DNA from: Symbiodinium natans
Taxonomy: Eukaryota; Sar; Dinophyceae; Suessiales; Symbiodiniaceae
Direction of reading: 5' to 3'
Length of the DNA stretch: 64,000 nt
NCBI GenBank assembly: GCA_905221605.1
Contig: CAJNDS010002252.1
Location: forward strand, 312,501 to 376,500
Part shown: positions 10,001 to 22,200 of the stretch, piece by piece
Position numbering within the stretch: the stretch's first letter is position 1
Layout: every line of letters starts with the position of its first letter
Made by a program: the position numbers and the translations under genes
Notes under the pieces: generated by a model
Seen by the model: only the letters and a program-made list of their open reading frames with translations
Databases searched by the model: none
What the model was told of the DNA's origin: nothing

Positions 10001-10073
10001 GAGCGCCAGGCCTCGGCCCGGGCTGCCGGTGACGTGCGCGACGCGCGCTTCGATGCCATGGACCGGGAGCTCG
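10001..10073 (+). CDS. Candidate exon
   Basis: GCAAG/G acceptor and CTCG/GTGAGG donor enclose ERQASARAAGDVRDARFDAM and DREL. Charged helix, clear splice signals. Preceded by CCCTAAA and followed by TTTAGGG. Confidence 0.5.
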
Positions 10074-10440
10074 GTGAGGCCAGGGGTTTAGGGTTTAGGG
10101 TTTAGGGTTTAGGGTTTAGGGGTTTAGGGGTTTAGGGGTTTAGGGGTTTAGGGTTTTGGGTTTAGGGTTTAGGGTTTAGGGGTTTTGGGGTTTGGGGTTT
10201 GGGGTTTAGGGGTTTAGGGTTTAGGGTTTACGGTTTAGAGTGAAGAGTTTGGGGTTTAGGGTTTATGGTTTGGGAGACTGGGGTCGGCTTAGGGGGGTTT
10301 AGGGCTTAATTAGGGGTGTCAGAACCGAGCCCGGCCTTGTGGGTTCCACCGCAAACTCTGAACCCTAAATCCTAAACCCTGAGCCCTAAAACCTGAACCC
10401 TAAGCTCTAAACCCTAAACCCTAAACCCTAAACCCTAAAC
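10074..10440. other. Intron: TTTAGGG then CCCTAAA
   Basis: The donor GTGAGG is followed by about 200 bp of TTTAGGG and TTTAGGGG units, and the right end is CCCTAAA units, so the intron could fold on itself. A weak open stretch (IVEEFSNLMKPCHLRSHVR) follows at about 10442-10500. Confidence 0.5.
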
Positions 10441-10795
10441 GAATCGTGGAGGAGTTCTCCAATCTCATGAAACCTTGTCACCTCAGGAGCCACGTGAGGA
10501 CGTGGGAAAGAGGGTTTGCGCCTTGTTGAGTTCCCCTCCCCAAACCCTATACCCTAAACCCGAAAACCCTAAACCCTAAACCCTAAACCCTAAACCCTAA
10601 ACCCTAAACCCTAAACCCTAAACCCTAAACCCTAAACCCTAAAACCGGTGGGCTGAGAGATGAGGAGGGCATGGAGGTTTAGTGATTCCTCAGGGTTTCG
10701 AGAAGGGTTGATAAGCGTGCTGGGGTATAGGGTTCAGGGTTTAGGGATTAGGGTTTAGGGTTGGTTTTTTGGCCCAGGGCCCAAAACTCTATTTT

Positions 10796-10911
10796 TGAGA
10801 TCCAGACTTTCTAAGGCGGTCGCGGAGGCTGCTGCAGTGTCGCCCTTGCGGCCGAAGAGTTGCGAGCTTAGGAAGACGGAAGGGTCCTCGAGGTCGTGTC
10901 GAAGGATGGTG
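10796..10911 (+). CDS. Candidate exon
   Basis: Open frame SRLSKAVAEAAAVSPLRPKS then CELRKTEGSSRS, between TTTAGGG-type tracts. Edges uncertain. Confidence 0.3.
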
Positions 10912-11039
10912 TAAGGTTTAGGGCTTAGGAAGGTTTTGTGTTTAGGGTTCAGGCTTTCGTTTTTGAGTTTAGGGTCAGGGCTCAGGGCTTCGAGTACCTA
11001 CATAGTCATTGAGAAGATTCCGCGAAACATGGGCCCCTG

Positions 11040-12718
11040 CTGTCGGGACTGAGAGCTAACCTACCGCACCCTAAACCCTAAACCCTAAACCCGAAACCCT
11101 AAACCCTAAACCCTAAACCCTAAACCCTAAACCCTAAACCCTAAACCCTAAACCTAAGTCCTAAACCCTAAACCAAGCCCCATTTGATCCCAACAAGTCT
11201 TCCCCATTCCCAAGGTCGATCTTCGATCAGGCAGACGCCGTCTGAAAGGCCAGCCGGCTCCTTGCGATAAGGGCGCCAAACCCCCAACCTCAAACCCTAA
11301 GCCCTAAACCCCAAACCCCAAACCGCTAAATCCTAAACCCTAAACCCTAAACCCTAAACCCTAAACCCTAAACCCTAGACCTCACCGCGGAGCTCGCCCT
11401 TGTATGCCCTTAGCTAACGTGGGCCCAGTGGCCAGATCCCTCCGAAGGAGGGATTTTGCTTCAAAAGCGGATTCTCAATGCTGGGTCGCCCAAGGGTTTA
11501 GGGTTTAGGGTTTAGGGTTTAGGGTTTAGGGTTTAGGGTTTAGGGTTTAGGCCAAACCCCAAACTCGGAACGCTGAACTCTCAATCCCAGATTCGTAAAT
11601 GCTGAAGCCCTGAAGCCCTAGTCGGCGTGTTTATTGCTCAAACGACGGTTGCAACCCTAAGCCCGAAACCCTAAACCCTTTTTTGCATCAGGAGTCCTAT
11701 TCTGGCAGGGCCTGAAAATTAGAAACAAAAGTTACCGATTCCAAATCTGCAAAGTTGGCGCCCGAATTCGCCCCCCCCCCCCCCCAACCCTGAACTGCAA
11801 GGTTCATATTGGAGGGGTTTAGGTTTAGGGTTTAGGGTTTAGGGTTTAGGGTTTAGGGTTTAGGGTTTAGGGTTTTGGGTTTTGGGTTTTGGGTTTGGGG
11901 CCTAAAGCATTGTGGGGCTTAGGGTTTGAAATCCTTTTCACCTCCCTGACGGTTTGTGAGACTTACTGACAGGTTGGAGTTGGAGGTTATACGTAGGGTT
12001 TAGGGTTTAGGGTTTAGGGTTCAGGGTTCAGGGTTCAGGGTTCAGGGTTCAGGGTTCAGGGTTCAGGGTTTAGGGTTTGGGGAAATCCAACGATGGGGAC
12101 AAAGCAGGTTGGACGGAGACCCTGTGCTGAGAATCTCGACACGTGCTTTGAGAAGCCCCTGAAGCCTAAACCCTAAACCCTAAACCCTAAACCCGAAGCT
12201 CCCAGTTCCAAAAAAAATCCCTATGCCTCAATTTCAATCCGAAAACCTGTGCGCGGCCACGATTTTTGTCGGGGGTCCGGGTCATTCCACGCCTTTCCTG
12301 GGACCCCAATCGAGCGGTATCCCCTTGTTTTTGTCAGGGATGGGGCTCAGGGGCTAGGGGTTTAGGGCTTGGGGGTTAGGGGCTAGGGGTTTTGGAACAA
12401 AAGCCCGTAAAACGGAAACCCCTCCCCATGTTGTTGCTGGTGCACCCCTGAGCCAGCTTTTGCCCTAGGCCCTAAAGCCTAACTCCTGGACTAAGTCCTG
12501 ATTTGACCTGACTTGGGGGTTCAGGGTTCATGTAGGGGTCTAGGTTTAGGCAGGGGGCTTGTGGGGCTTAGGGTTTGAGTGTTTAGGGCTCGCGCTGCCC
12601 GAAGGTCAGGGTGTTGGGGTTCGGGTTCGTGGCTTATGGTCTAGGGTCTAGGGTTCAAAAATTAGGGTTTAGGGGCAGAGTTTATAGATACTGTATAGGG
12701 TTTGGGTCCCAATAACGT
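11040..12718. other. Telomere-like tracts with unique islands, no supported gene
   Basis: CCCTAAA tracts near 11068-11150 and 11335-11378; TTTAGGG tracts near 11495-11550, 11820-11890 and 11995-12075, the last including about seven TTCAGGG variants. Islands between them show no convincing open frame. Confidence 0.6.
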
Positions 12719-12761
12719 TTTGAGCGAAAGTTTTGAGCGAACGTTTTGAGCGAAAGCTTCT
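12719..12761. repeat. Short tandem repeat TTTTGAGCGAAAG
   Basis: Three near-identical copies of GTTTTGAGCGAA(A/C) in tandem, unrelated to the heptamer repeats. Confidence 0.8.
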
Positions 12762-12868
12762 GCTTTAGAACCTAGTTTTCATTTTTGTTGGGGCCTCCCG
12801 GCCCTGGCTGGCCTTCTGGGATTCTTTGGGTGGGAAGGCCCCAGAAGTTTAAGTAAACTGAGCATAAT

Positions 12869-12983
12869 ATGGCCTCCCAGGCGCTGTGGATGAATGTGCT
12901 TACACTCTGCCTGTCAGCTGTTTTGACTAACCTGGGAAGATTCAGAATGATACCACATACAATTTCTATGTATTTTGTCTTCA
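12869..12983 (+). CDS. Possible first exon or short ORF
   Basis: ATG at 12869 opens MASQALWMNVLTLCLSAVLT and about 18 more codons, ending against a TTTAGGG tract (TCTTCAG/GG). Hydrophobic in the middle, so it could be a signal or membrane segment. Only 40 codons; may be chance. Confidence 0.25.
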
Positions 12984-13255
12984 GGGTTTAGGGTTAGGGT
13001 TTAGGGTTTTAGGGTTTAGGGTTTAGGGTTCAGGGTTTAGGGTTTGGGGTCTAGGGTTCAGGGTTCAGGGTGTAGGGTTTGGGGTCTAGGGTTTAGGGTT
13101 TAGGGTTTGGGGTCCTGAGTCGCCATTGGACTGTCAAGGGCTTCTCACAGACTGGGCCGGTTAACGAGCCAGCGCCGATCGTCGCAAGGGCCGTCGGGCT
13201 TCAGTCCTTTTAGGGTTTAGGGTTTAGGGTTTAGGGTTTAGGGTTTAGGGTTGAG

Positions 13256-14035
13256 GGACCATCTTTTTGAGAAGTTACCATGTGTAGTATAGGGGCCCTA
13301 ATGAGTAGAATAGGGTTTTGGGGGTTGCTGCATATAGTAGAAATTCAAAGGGACCATGAGGGAATATTAGTAGTAATTGTTCCGACCCCTATATTATGTA
13401 TCTAGAGATTGCTTTTGGCAGAGGAGGGGATATAACATCTCACAGTTTGAGCCGGCTCAGGCTTCCGCCCTTCATGAAGCAGCTTAGCCATCATAGCTAT
13501 ACCAATAACCCTAACGAAGGTCCATATGTTGTGAGGTTTTCGAGTTTTGGGGCAGGTGGATGGTTAGGGTGGTTCAGTGCGTGCCAAGGGTGTAGGGATT
13601 AGGGTTTAGGGGCGAACTAGGTGCAAGGCCCAGCGGCACTTTTCCGACATCAGAGGCCCGGCCGTCGCGCGCGCGCGGGAAAATGTGACGTGACACGACT
13701 GGAGGGTGCCAGGGTAATGTAGTTGCCGGAATAGTTACAAATAGTCTTCCCTTGTCGTCCCTAATTGTTATATTATCCGAGAACCCTATTCTAATTATCA
13801 AGGCCGCTGTATTTGTCGGGTTCTCGGGTTTGGAAACTCAGCGCTTTAGGGGGACTTGTAGGGATTAAAGGGGGATTTAGCAGCATTTAGGGGCGTTTAG
13901 GGGCCTGTAGGGGGAGTTAAGGGGTTTTTGGGGGGATTTTGGGTGCAGGGAGAACCATCTTGAGACAAGGGCTCGTGTTCCAAGCTCGAGGAAGGATCCT
14001 ATAACCTTAAGCTAACAAAGCGCCACGTGCCTCAG
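13256..14035. other. Unique, less repetitive stretch, no supported gene
   Basis: Mixed AT-richer sequence with short open frames on both strands (13396-13602 plus, 13574-13801 minus). Neither looks protein-like. TTTAGGGG-like words occur near 13855-13935. Confidence 0.4.
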
Positions 14036-14160
14036 AAACCCTAAACCCTAAACCCGAAGCCCCCCCCGGCGCCCTAAACCCTAAACCCTAAACCCTAAAC
14101 CCTAAACCCTAAACCCTAAACAATAAACCCTAAACCCTAAACCCTAAACCCTAAACCAAT

Positions 14161-14235
14161 AGTCGCTGTCAAGACATGGCAGGCTCAGCTCGAAGCCGGG
14201 CTGAGTGCAGCTCCCAGCACGATTCGCGAAGTTAA
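14161..14235 (+). CDS. Candidate exon
   Basis: Between two CCCTAAA tracts, frame VKTWQAQLEAGLSAAPSTIR. Short, edges not defined. Similar weak islands are near 13141-13195 (TGPVNEPAPIVARAVGL) and 14518-14583 (AISRTTRSGVASSEQRARHL). Confidence 0.3.
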   Translation, partial: SRCQDMAGSARSRAECSSQHDSRS

Positions 14236-15354
14236 GCCCTAAACCCTAAACCCTAAACCCTAAACCCTAAACCCTAAACCCTAAACCCTAAACCTTTTGT
14301 ATGCTTACTTGGCTCTCATGATCCCGAAGCCCCTGCGTCGGCCTTCGGGTTTAGGGTTTGGGTGTTAGGGATGTCGGATGTTGAGGTCCTTCACCGCAAA
14401 ACCCTACCAGGATGTTCAGGTCTTTAGGGTTTAGGGTTTAAGGTTGAGGGTCTTTAGGGTTCAGGGTTTAGGGTTTAGGGTTTAGGGCCTCTAAACCCTA
14501 GAAACTTTGAACCCTAAGCGCCATCTCCCGCACGACGCGCTCAGGCGTGGCCTCATCCGAGCAGCGCGCCAGGCATTTGTCTGAGGGTTTAGGGGTTGAG
14601 GGGTTTAGGGTTTAGGGGGTTAGGGTCTAGGAGTTTAGGGTTCACGGGTTTTGGGTTTAGGGGTTTAGAGGGGTTTAGGGGGGTTTAGGGGTTTTGGGAT
14701 TCAGGGTTTAGGGGTTTATGGTTAGGGTTTGTATGGTCAGTTCGCAACCCCAAATCCTGAACCATGTGAACTCTCTTCTCATCGGAGGATGCCCAGTTAC
14801 TCCCACGGCGCGGGGAGGGGGGGGGGTGTAGTTTCAACCATCCTAAATCCTAAACCAAAGACAAGGGCACTTTTTCACTCGCAGGTTGCTTGAGATGCTT
14901 CTTGTCACATGGCCCCCAACCCCTGCCAACCCTGAATCAAAAGCCCGAAATTCCTAGGGCGCGCAGGGTCTTGATTGCAGGTTGCAGACTGGAGAGTGCG
15001 GGCTTCGGGTTGATTTCAGATGCAGGGCTTATAGGCTCATATGCTTGTCGGGTATGGGTTTAGGGTTTAGGGTTTAAGGTTTTGGGTTTAGGGTTCAGGT
15101 TCAAGGGGCTGTAGGTTTAAGGTGTGCAAAAAGATTTCTGCTGCAGCAGTTATGCTAGAGCTTAAGAAGGAGCACGTCTGTACTCATCAATTTGGGGTGT
15201 TTAGGGCTTTGACACTTCGTCCTTTGTGTCTGAGACCCCACTTTGGCGTTCCTGCGTAGTTATAAGTAGGGTCATAGAGGTGGTACTGTCACCATACTTC
15301 GAACCACAATTCAGGGTACTTAGCGCCCTTCTTGTTGACTGCGCTCAGCCTGAA

Positions 15355-15565
15355 GCCCAAAACTCCCCTAAACCCCTAAACCCTCCAAACCCCCTAAACC
15401 CCAAAACCCCAAACCCCTAAACCCCTCCAAACCCCCTAAACCCCTAAACCCCTAAACCTAAACCCTAAACCCCTAAACCCCTAAACCCCAAAACCCCTAA
15501 ACCCTAACACCCCTTAACCCCTAAACCCCTAAACCCCTAAAACCCCTAAACCCTAAACCCTAAAG
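15355..15565. repeat. CCCCTAAA-type array
   Basis: Octamer-like CCCCTAAA and CCCTAAA units alternate irregularly for about 200 bp. Followed by an open island (about 15580-15646, PRVARQAVAAAQAAAQAPRA) that could be an exon ending in TGA. Confidence 0.6.
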
Positions 15566-15659
15566 CCCCAAAAGGGCCCCCTCGTGTCGCGAGGCAAGCC
15601 GTGGCTGCTGCCCAGGCAGCTGCACAGGCGCCGAGAGCCGAGCCCTGATCCCTTCAATG

Positions 15660-16670
15660 GGGTTTGGGGTTTAGGGTTTAGGGTTTCGGGTTTGGGGTTT
15701 GGGGTCTAGGGTTTTGGGTTTAGGGTTTAGGGCTCAGGGTTTAGGGTTTAGGGTACAGGGGTTTGGGGTTTGGGGTTTCGGGTTTGGGGTTTGGGGTCTA
15801 GGGTTTAGGGTCTAGGTTTTAGGGTTTAGGGTTCAGCATCTCAAGCATCTCAGGTCCAAGCATGTACTAGTCAAGCAGATTGGCAAGCGCTGGAAGAATA
15901 CCCACCTACCCCAAAAGAATCCCATAACATGAAGAGAATGAAAAATCTCATCGTCCATATGCCCCCAAAATGCTTTCACGAGGGCCCCCTATGCTCCAAA
16001 CGCCAGGGCCCTAAACCCCCATAAGGCCCTCAACCCTGTGCCGCAAACCCGAGGGCCCCAACACTTATGCCCCAAACCCCAGGGCCCCAAACCCTAGGCC
16101 TTACACCCTTTGCCCCAAACCTTGGCTCCTAAACCCTAAACCCTAAACCCTAAACCCTAAACCCTAAACCCTAAACCCTAAACCCTAAACCTTGGCCCCT
16201 AAACCCTAAGCCTATTGAACCCCAACCCCAAGTGCTTGGACCCTAAACCCTATGCCCCAAACAGTTGACACTGTGTCATTGCCCACAGGAGTGATGCATC
16301 CTGGCCAGAAGACCGCTGTAAAAAAAGGTATCCGGTGTGCGTGGCTGTTTGATGCCTAAAATGCGGCGGTGCCCTATGTAGTGGAAAAAAGCTGCTCAAA
16401 AGCATGTTCACCGGCCTTGCCATTATTCATCATGAATGTATCATATGTGCTGCAAGACTGCAAACACAGCTTGCTCTACGCTGTTCACACCTAAACCTTA
16501 CAACCCTGACCCCTAAGCAACCCTGCAAGCCCCTAGGCCCCAGCCCCGCCAAATCCCTAAACCCCTCAACCCCTAAACCCACAAAACCATAGCCCAACCC
16601 TACAGCTTCAACACCTTGTTCTCAATACCTAAACAATAAACCCTAAACCCTAAACCCTAAACCCTAAACC
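15660..16670. other. Degenerate repeats, no gene seen
   Basis: TTTAGGG/TTTGGGG mixture to about 15835, unique sequence with no convincing frame to about 16010, then CCCTAAA and CCCCAAA variants with a pure run at 16130-16190. Confidence 0.5.
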
Positions 16671-16671
16671 C

Positions 16672-16745
16672 GCGGAGGCGTCGCCGGCGAGCACCCGCTT
16701 TGCCTGCCAGAGTCCATTGTCGGGGTCTCCGACACCCGCTGGGCC
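16672..16745 (+). CDS. Candidate exon
   Basis: Between CCCTAAA and TTTAGGG tracts, frame AEASPASTRFACQSPLSGSP. Low complexity, weak. Confidence 0.2.
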
Positions 16746-17080
16746 TTTTAGGGTTTGGGGTGTTAGGGTTTAGAGTGTCGGGGTTTGGGTTGTATTTAGG
16801 GCTTTAGAGTTTAGGGATTTACGGTAGAAGTTTAGGGTGCTATTTCGGGTTCTAGAGAAAAGGGGTTTAGGGATTCGAGGTTTAGGGTTGCATTTAGGGG
16901 TTTAGAGTTTAGGGGTTAGGGCTTTAGGGTTGTAATGAGGGTTCTAGAGTACAGGGGTTAGGGCTTAAGGGTTTGTAGACTCAGGGTTCAGGGTCGAGGG
17001 TTCAGGGTCGAGGGTTCAGGGTCTAGCGGGCTGGGATTCAGTGTGTTGGGGTGTTGGAGGGGTGTGTTCGGGTGTCAGGG

Positions 17081-17188
17081 CCTGGGGACGACATGAACCC
17101 CGAAAGGGTTTATGGTTCATATATCGTTAGAAGAATTATAGTAGACCAGGCTAAATGACCCCAATTCTAGGGTTCATTTGGTCACCAG
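17081..17188. mobile_element. Introner-like element, family A, decayed
   Basis: Left CCTGGGGACGACATGAACCCC, core AGGGTTTATGGTTCATATAT, right GGTTCATTTGGTCACCAG. Both terminal repeats carry substitutions against the family. Confidence 0.55.
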
Positions 17189-17895
17189 AAAGGCTTCGCT
17201 AGATCTAGGTCCGTCCACGGTCTGTTCCCTCGGATATGGATTATGGCTGGTGTCCCTGTTCTCACGTGGTCCCTCAGAACCAGACGTTAATCAAACCATT
17301 TGCCTAACGAAAGTGGATGCACGGATTGCTTTAGGAACAGCGCCCCCGCCATGCACGGAAGGCCAAGCCCCAAACCCTGGCCCAATTGTGCCCTAAACCC
17401 TAAACCCTAAACCCTAAACCCTAAACCCTAAACCCTAAACGCCCAAGACAGGGATTGGGGTTCAGTGCGAGAAATCTGAGGTTCCATCCTGGGTTCGGTG
17501 CATCCGAGGATCCCTCTTGTGTCCCCGAATGGTACGCCCCTGATGTTAAATACCCCCCCCCTATTATAGGAGTGGTTTAGGGTTTAGGGTTGAGGGTTTA
17601 GGGTTTAGGGTTTAGGGTTTAGGGTTTGGGGTTTAGGGTTTAGGGTTGAGGGTTTAGGGTTTAGGATGATACCCCCAGTATAGTTACATAATGGCATATG
17701 GGGGGGGTCTATGTAATATTCGGGAAGTTTTTTTTGGGGGGGGGGGGGGAGTTAATGTTAGGGAGAAGGGATTGTTCAACATTCGGCTTATGTATTCAAC
17801 ATTCGGTTTAGGGTTTGGGGTTTGGGGTTTAGGGTTTGGGGTTTGGGGTTTAGGGTTTAGGGTTTGGGGTTTGGGGTTTAGGGTTTAGGGTTTAG

Positions 17896-18000
17896 GGGAG
17901 CAGCAAGATGTTGCGCAAAGGTCTCCCACGCAGCCGGCGACCGTGATTGTCCAGCCCAGGGGCCGGTGTGCGCGACCGGGCGGCACTGCAGGGATGTTTG
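17896..18000 (+). CDS. Candidate exon
   Basis: A TTTAGGGTTTAG tract gives the AG, then frame EQQDVAQRSPTQPATVIVQP and RGRCARPGGTAGMF, followed by a TTTAGGG tract. No family recognised. Confidence 0.35.
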
Positions 18001-19087
18001 GAGTTGGGGTTTAGGGTTTAGGGTTTAGGGTTTAGGGTTTAGGGTTTGGGGTTTGGGGTTTAGGGTTTAGGGTTTGAGATTTGGGGTGTGGGTCTTAGGG
18101 TTTGGGGCTATCATGGCTGAGGATTTAGGGCTTAATTGGGACGAGGGTTCTAGGGTTTAAGGCACGGTTAAACAAATGTCACAAATCCCGACGGGTCTGG
18201 TTGCAGGAATACTTGGTGGTGCAGGGTTCGTTTGGGCATGGGGGGTTGGGATTTTGTTTGGGCGGTTTAAGGATTGGCTGTATATGTGGCATCAGATTGT
18301 TACGAGCGAAATCAGCACGAACTACTAACTACTCAATATATGGCCGGTCATAGCGAGGAGGGTTGCAACAGGGTTATTTGTGTGGTGGAGGGAACACATG
18401 CATAGCTATGTCAACCGTTAGAAGCGCGAACCCGCAGATTCAGTGCTTGAGCATATCCACCCCTGCTTCTGCATTGGGGTAAGAAGCTTCCTGGCATCTT
18501 TGCTTTGTAGCTAGTGCGACCGGCTCGCTTGTAGGGTTCCATGGTTGAGAAGATCTCAGACATGTCAGGATTGTGCTCAGGGTCTACAGGTGGAGTTTAC
18601 CACATGAACCCAGACATCCGTAGGCCCTTAAACCTCCACCTAAACACCCCGGCATACTAGTAGTACTGGCTTACCTGTTACTGTATATGCGCATGTATCT
18701 CGGAATGGATAGCTATTGGCCATGATTATGGGTGCTGTGGTTGCAGGTACGCCCAAGTTTCAGGCAAACAGTTGCGGGCTGAGGTGAGCTTGCTTGCTTG
18801 TGTGTTGGCTCAGGGCCCCGCAAGGAGAGCATGCCCAACATGTACCGAGCCACCGAGCTAGGGGTCAGGGTTTGGTGTTCAAGGTTCAGGGTTTAGGATG
18901 TAACCCTGTGCCCGAAGCAAACAGAGCACGCCCAATCGACAATGGAAGGCGGGGCAAACTAGAAATCTTGATTCGGAGCGACGCATCAAGCAGCAAAACG
19001 GGGTCTCCTGGGCTCTTAGTCTAAACCCTAAACCCTAAACCCTAAACCCTAAACCCTAAACCCTAAACCCTAAAGTTTTCGACCGCC
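18001..19087. other. Repeat tract then unique sequence; weak exon-like islands only
   Basis: TTTAGGG/TTTGGGG units to about 18115, then unique sequence. Short open islands at 18745-18785 (GTPKFQANSCGL) and 18905-19015 (EANRARPIDNGRRGKLEILI) could be upstream exons of the 2H gene. A CCCTAAA tract lies at 19022-19073. Confidence 0.4.
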
Positions 19088-19212
19088 ATGGCTGGGCTGG
19101 AACCGCTGAAGCAGCTTGGCAAGCAGCCAAACGGACGAACTGTGACCAGGGAGTTCCAGCGGTTGGCCGGGGAACTGCGGGGCGTGGCCGCAGCTCCCGA
19201 CCTCGAGCAACG
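19088..19212 (+). CDS. Exon of 2H gene, possible start
   Basis: Starts MAGLEPLKQLGKQPNGRTVT and continues to DLEQ. It ends two bases into a codon at a GC donor (CAACG/GCAGCT), and the next exon supplies one base, so phase agrees. Right edge chosen by phase. Confidence 0.45.
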
Positions 19213-22200
19213 GCAGCTCGGACTCCCCCTCCGGCGCAGCCCCCTTTGTTGTCCCTTTAGGGGACTCGGTTCCCTGATGAGCCTTAGATAACAAGGGGCT
19301 TGGAATTTACTTTTTCCTAGAATCCAAGAAGCTGCTAGGAAGGGACTTTGGCAGTTAGCTGAGCAAGTGGAGCAGACGGCAGAGACGGTCATCTCCCTGG
19401 TGACGTGGCAGCTGTTAAGAATCCTTTTTGGGCTACCATGGTGTTGGTATGGCCACTACTGCGATTTCCTCCTTATCCCTAAACCTTAAACCCTAAACCC
19501 TGGTAACTCAGTTGATCTAAGCTTCTGATAGCAACAAAGCAAGGTGAGGAAGGTGGAATCCGGGCGTCTGCAGGTGCCAGCGACGCCGATCCCGAAGGAC
19601 CCATCGTCCAGACCGCCGAGTGCCCACGCTCTGGCACAGGAGCTGCGAAGCATGGTGGAACCTTGGGGACCAAATGAAGGGTTTAGGGTTTAGGGTTTAG
19701 GGTTTAGGGTTTAGGGTTTAGGGTTTAGGGTTTAGGGTTTAGGGTTTAGGGTTTAGGGACCAACTGAATTCCTAAACTTGGGGTCATATACCCGAGAACT
19801 ACTACTATAACTCCTACGAACCTTAGGGACTAACTGAGCCCTAAAATTGGGGGGTCATATGCCCCAAAAAAACTATCATTCCTATTTAAGGTATAGGAAC
19901 CATAAACCCTTTTAAGGTTCCTTTCGTCCCCAACAAGGAAGAGCTAGGAGAGTTGCAACGCAGCCACACACCTCTCGGACAAGAGCAGCTGGCTGCCCTG
20001 CACCGCATGGCCGAGCAACTGGAGAAGCGGGCTCTTCTGTCGACTGTCCCGTGCCTTCTGAAGATGATCGAGCTCCGCTCAAAGATACCGAAGCACAACA
20101 CTCATTTCATTGGTGTCCGGATGCCATGCCACGTGCGCAGGCGACTGGGATACCTACAGTCTGAGATCTTGAAGCAGCAGCCTTGGCTCCAAGAATCCGT
20201 CGAGCCAATTGAGAAGTCCCATGTGAGTCTTGGAAGGCAGATGAACCCCTAGCTCAACCTTTCCTAGCCGAAAGCCTATCTATTCAGGTTGGCGCCATGA
20301 CGCAAGCCTCTTCGGCACTGTGGGGGGTCCATGTAAGTCTCAAGAAGTCCAACTTGGAGGTTCATGGTACTTAGGAACCAATTGTAACTGTACGTATAAC
20401 CCACTTATCATTATAAGCCCCTTGAGTGCCCTGATAGGGTCATAGGTACAGTTATAAGTACAGTTATAGGTACAGTTCTAAGTACAGTTTTGAATTTTGA
20501 ATTGGTCAATCAGCACGCTAAACCCTGAACCCTGAACCCTAAACCCTAAACCAGGACTGTCTTGGTGGCCCGCTTGGCCTTTGACGATGTGGCCAAAGCC
20601 GTGGCGGCGCTGCATCAGGCGGCGGCAGATTGGCGCAGCCAAGGCCATTCTTGGGGGGCCCATATGAGCCCCGAAAGGGTTTAGGGTTTAGGGTTTAGGG
20701 TTTAGGGTTTAGGGTTTAGGGATAAACCTGAATAGAGGCATTGTTAGAGTAGCAGAGGAGCAATGACCCCAATGTAAGGGTTCGTTTGGGTTTTCCAAGG
20801 TTGCGGGGGGGCCAAATTCGAACCGTGGGGCTGCCCCGATGCTAAAATCCCTAACTTGCTACGCCCTGTGCTCCTACATTCCTTTTACTACAAGGATTAG
20901 GGTTTAGGGTTTAGGGTTTAGGGTTTAGGGTTTAGGTTTTAGGGTTAAGGGTTTAGGGTTGAACACTTTTGGGGGCTCATGTGGTCCCCTCAGGACCCCA
21001 TGAGCTACGAGTCGAAGGGCTGGGCCAATTTCAAGGTGGAGTGCTGCACCTTGGAAGGAGGACCCAAGGGTCCTTATAGTCCATGTACCGACAGTCCCCT
21101 CTACCAGTTTTGGTTCTCCAAAATCTTTGGGGTAAGAGGATCCCAACTTTTGGGGGGCCTTTTTTTAGGGTACTAGAACCCCAAACCCAATAAGGAATAG
21201 ACATCCTAAACCCTAAACCCTAAACCCTAAACCCTAAATAGTTTGTTTTCAACACTAAATGAACTCGATAAGGTATGCTCCGATCCTGCCCAGCCACAGT
21301 CTTGCGTCCCTCGCGGAGCACCTGCGCCTCTGCGTCGCGCACCTTGGGGACCAACTGAACTCCTAAACTTGGGGGTCATTTTAGGGTTTAGGGTTTAGAG
21401 ATATACCCTATACTAGTACATTTTCTATTAAGGTAATGTGAACCATAAACCATGATACCCTATACTACTAGAATTCCTATTCAGGTATATGACCCATAAA
21501 CCCTAAGCCCATCATATACCCTAGACTACTATAATTCCGATTAAGGCATATGAACCATAAGGGTTTAGGGTTGAGGGTTTAGGGATATACCCTATACTAC
21601 TACATTTTCTATTAAGGTAATGTGAATCATAAACCATGAACCATAAGCCCTTTTAGGGTTCATTTCGTTCCCAAGGAAGGCTCTCGGTTCGTGTGATCCC
21701 TTCGCCTTCGCGGCCCAGCCTGCGAGCCAGGCGATTCCCCACGTGACCCTCTTCAAAGGGAGCAACGCTGACACTCAGGTGCTGAGTAGGAAACCCTAGA
21801 CCCTAAACCCTAAACCCTAAACCCTAAACCGTAAACCTACTAAACCCTCTTTTTGTTCTTGCTTTTCTCTCCTTCTGAGCCTGAACCCTAGACCCGTCAG
21901 ATTCTGAAGTTCTGGCCCTTCTGGGTTCTTCGTAGGGCATGAGGGGATTGGATGCCTTATCTCACCCTGCGTATACCATTTAAGGGGTTCTATCCCTTGG
22001 GGACCAAATGAACCCTAAAATTTAGGGTCCTATACCTTATACTACTGTAATTCCTATGAAGGTATATGAACCATAAACCCTTTCAGGGTTCATTTCGTCC
22101 CCAAGGTAAGGTACCTAGTTCCCTCATTTCCTACTAAGAACCAGGAATTTTAAGTTGCTCACCTAGAGAAGTCGGCCCAAGGAAAAGCAGAAGCAGCCCA

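Noticed and set aside
17691-17888. ORFs made of Gly-Phe-Gly-Val-Trp strings over TTTAGGG/TTTGGGG tracts (also 27611-27916, 58519-58719)
   Set aside because: Pure translation of heptamer variants; no independent sequence.
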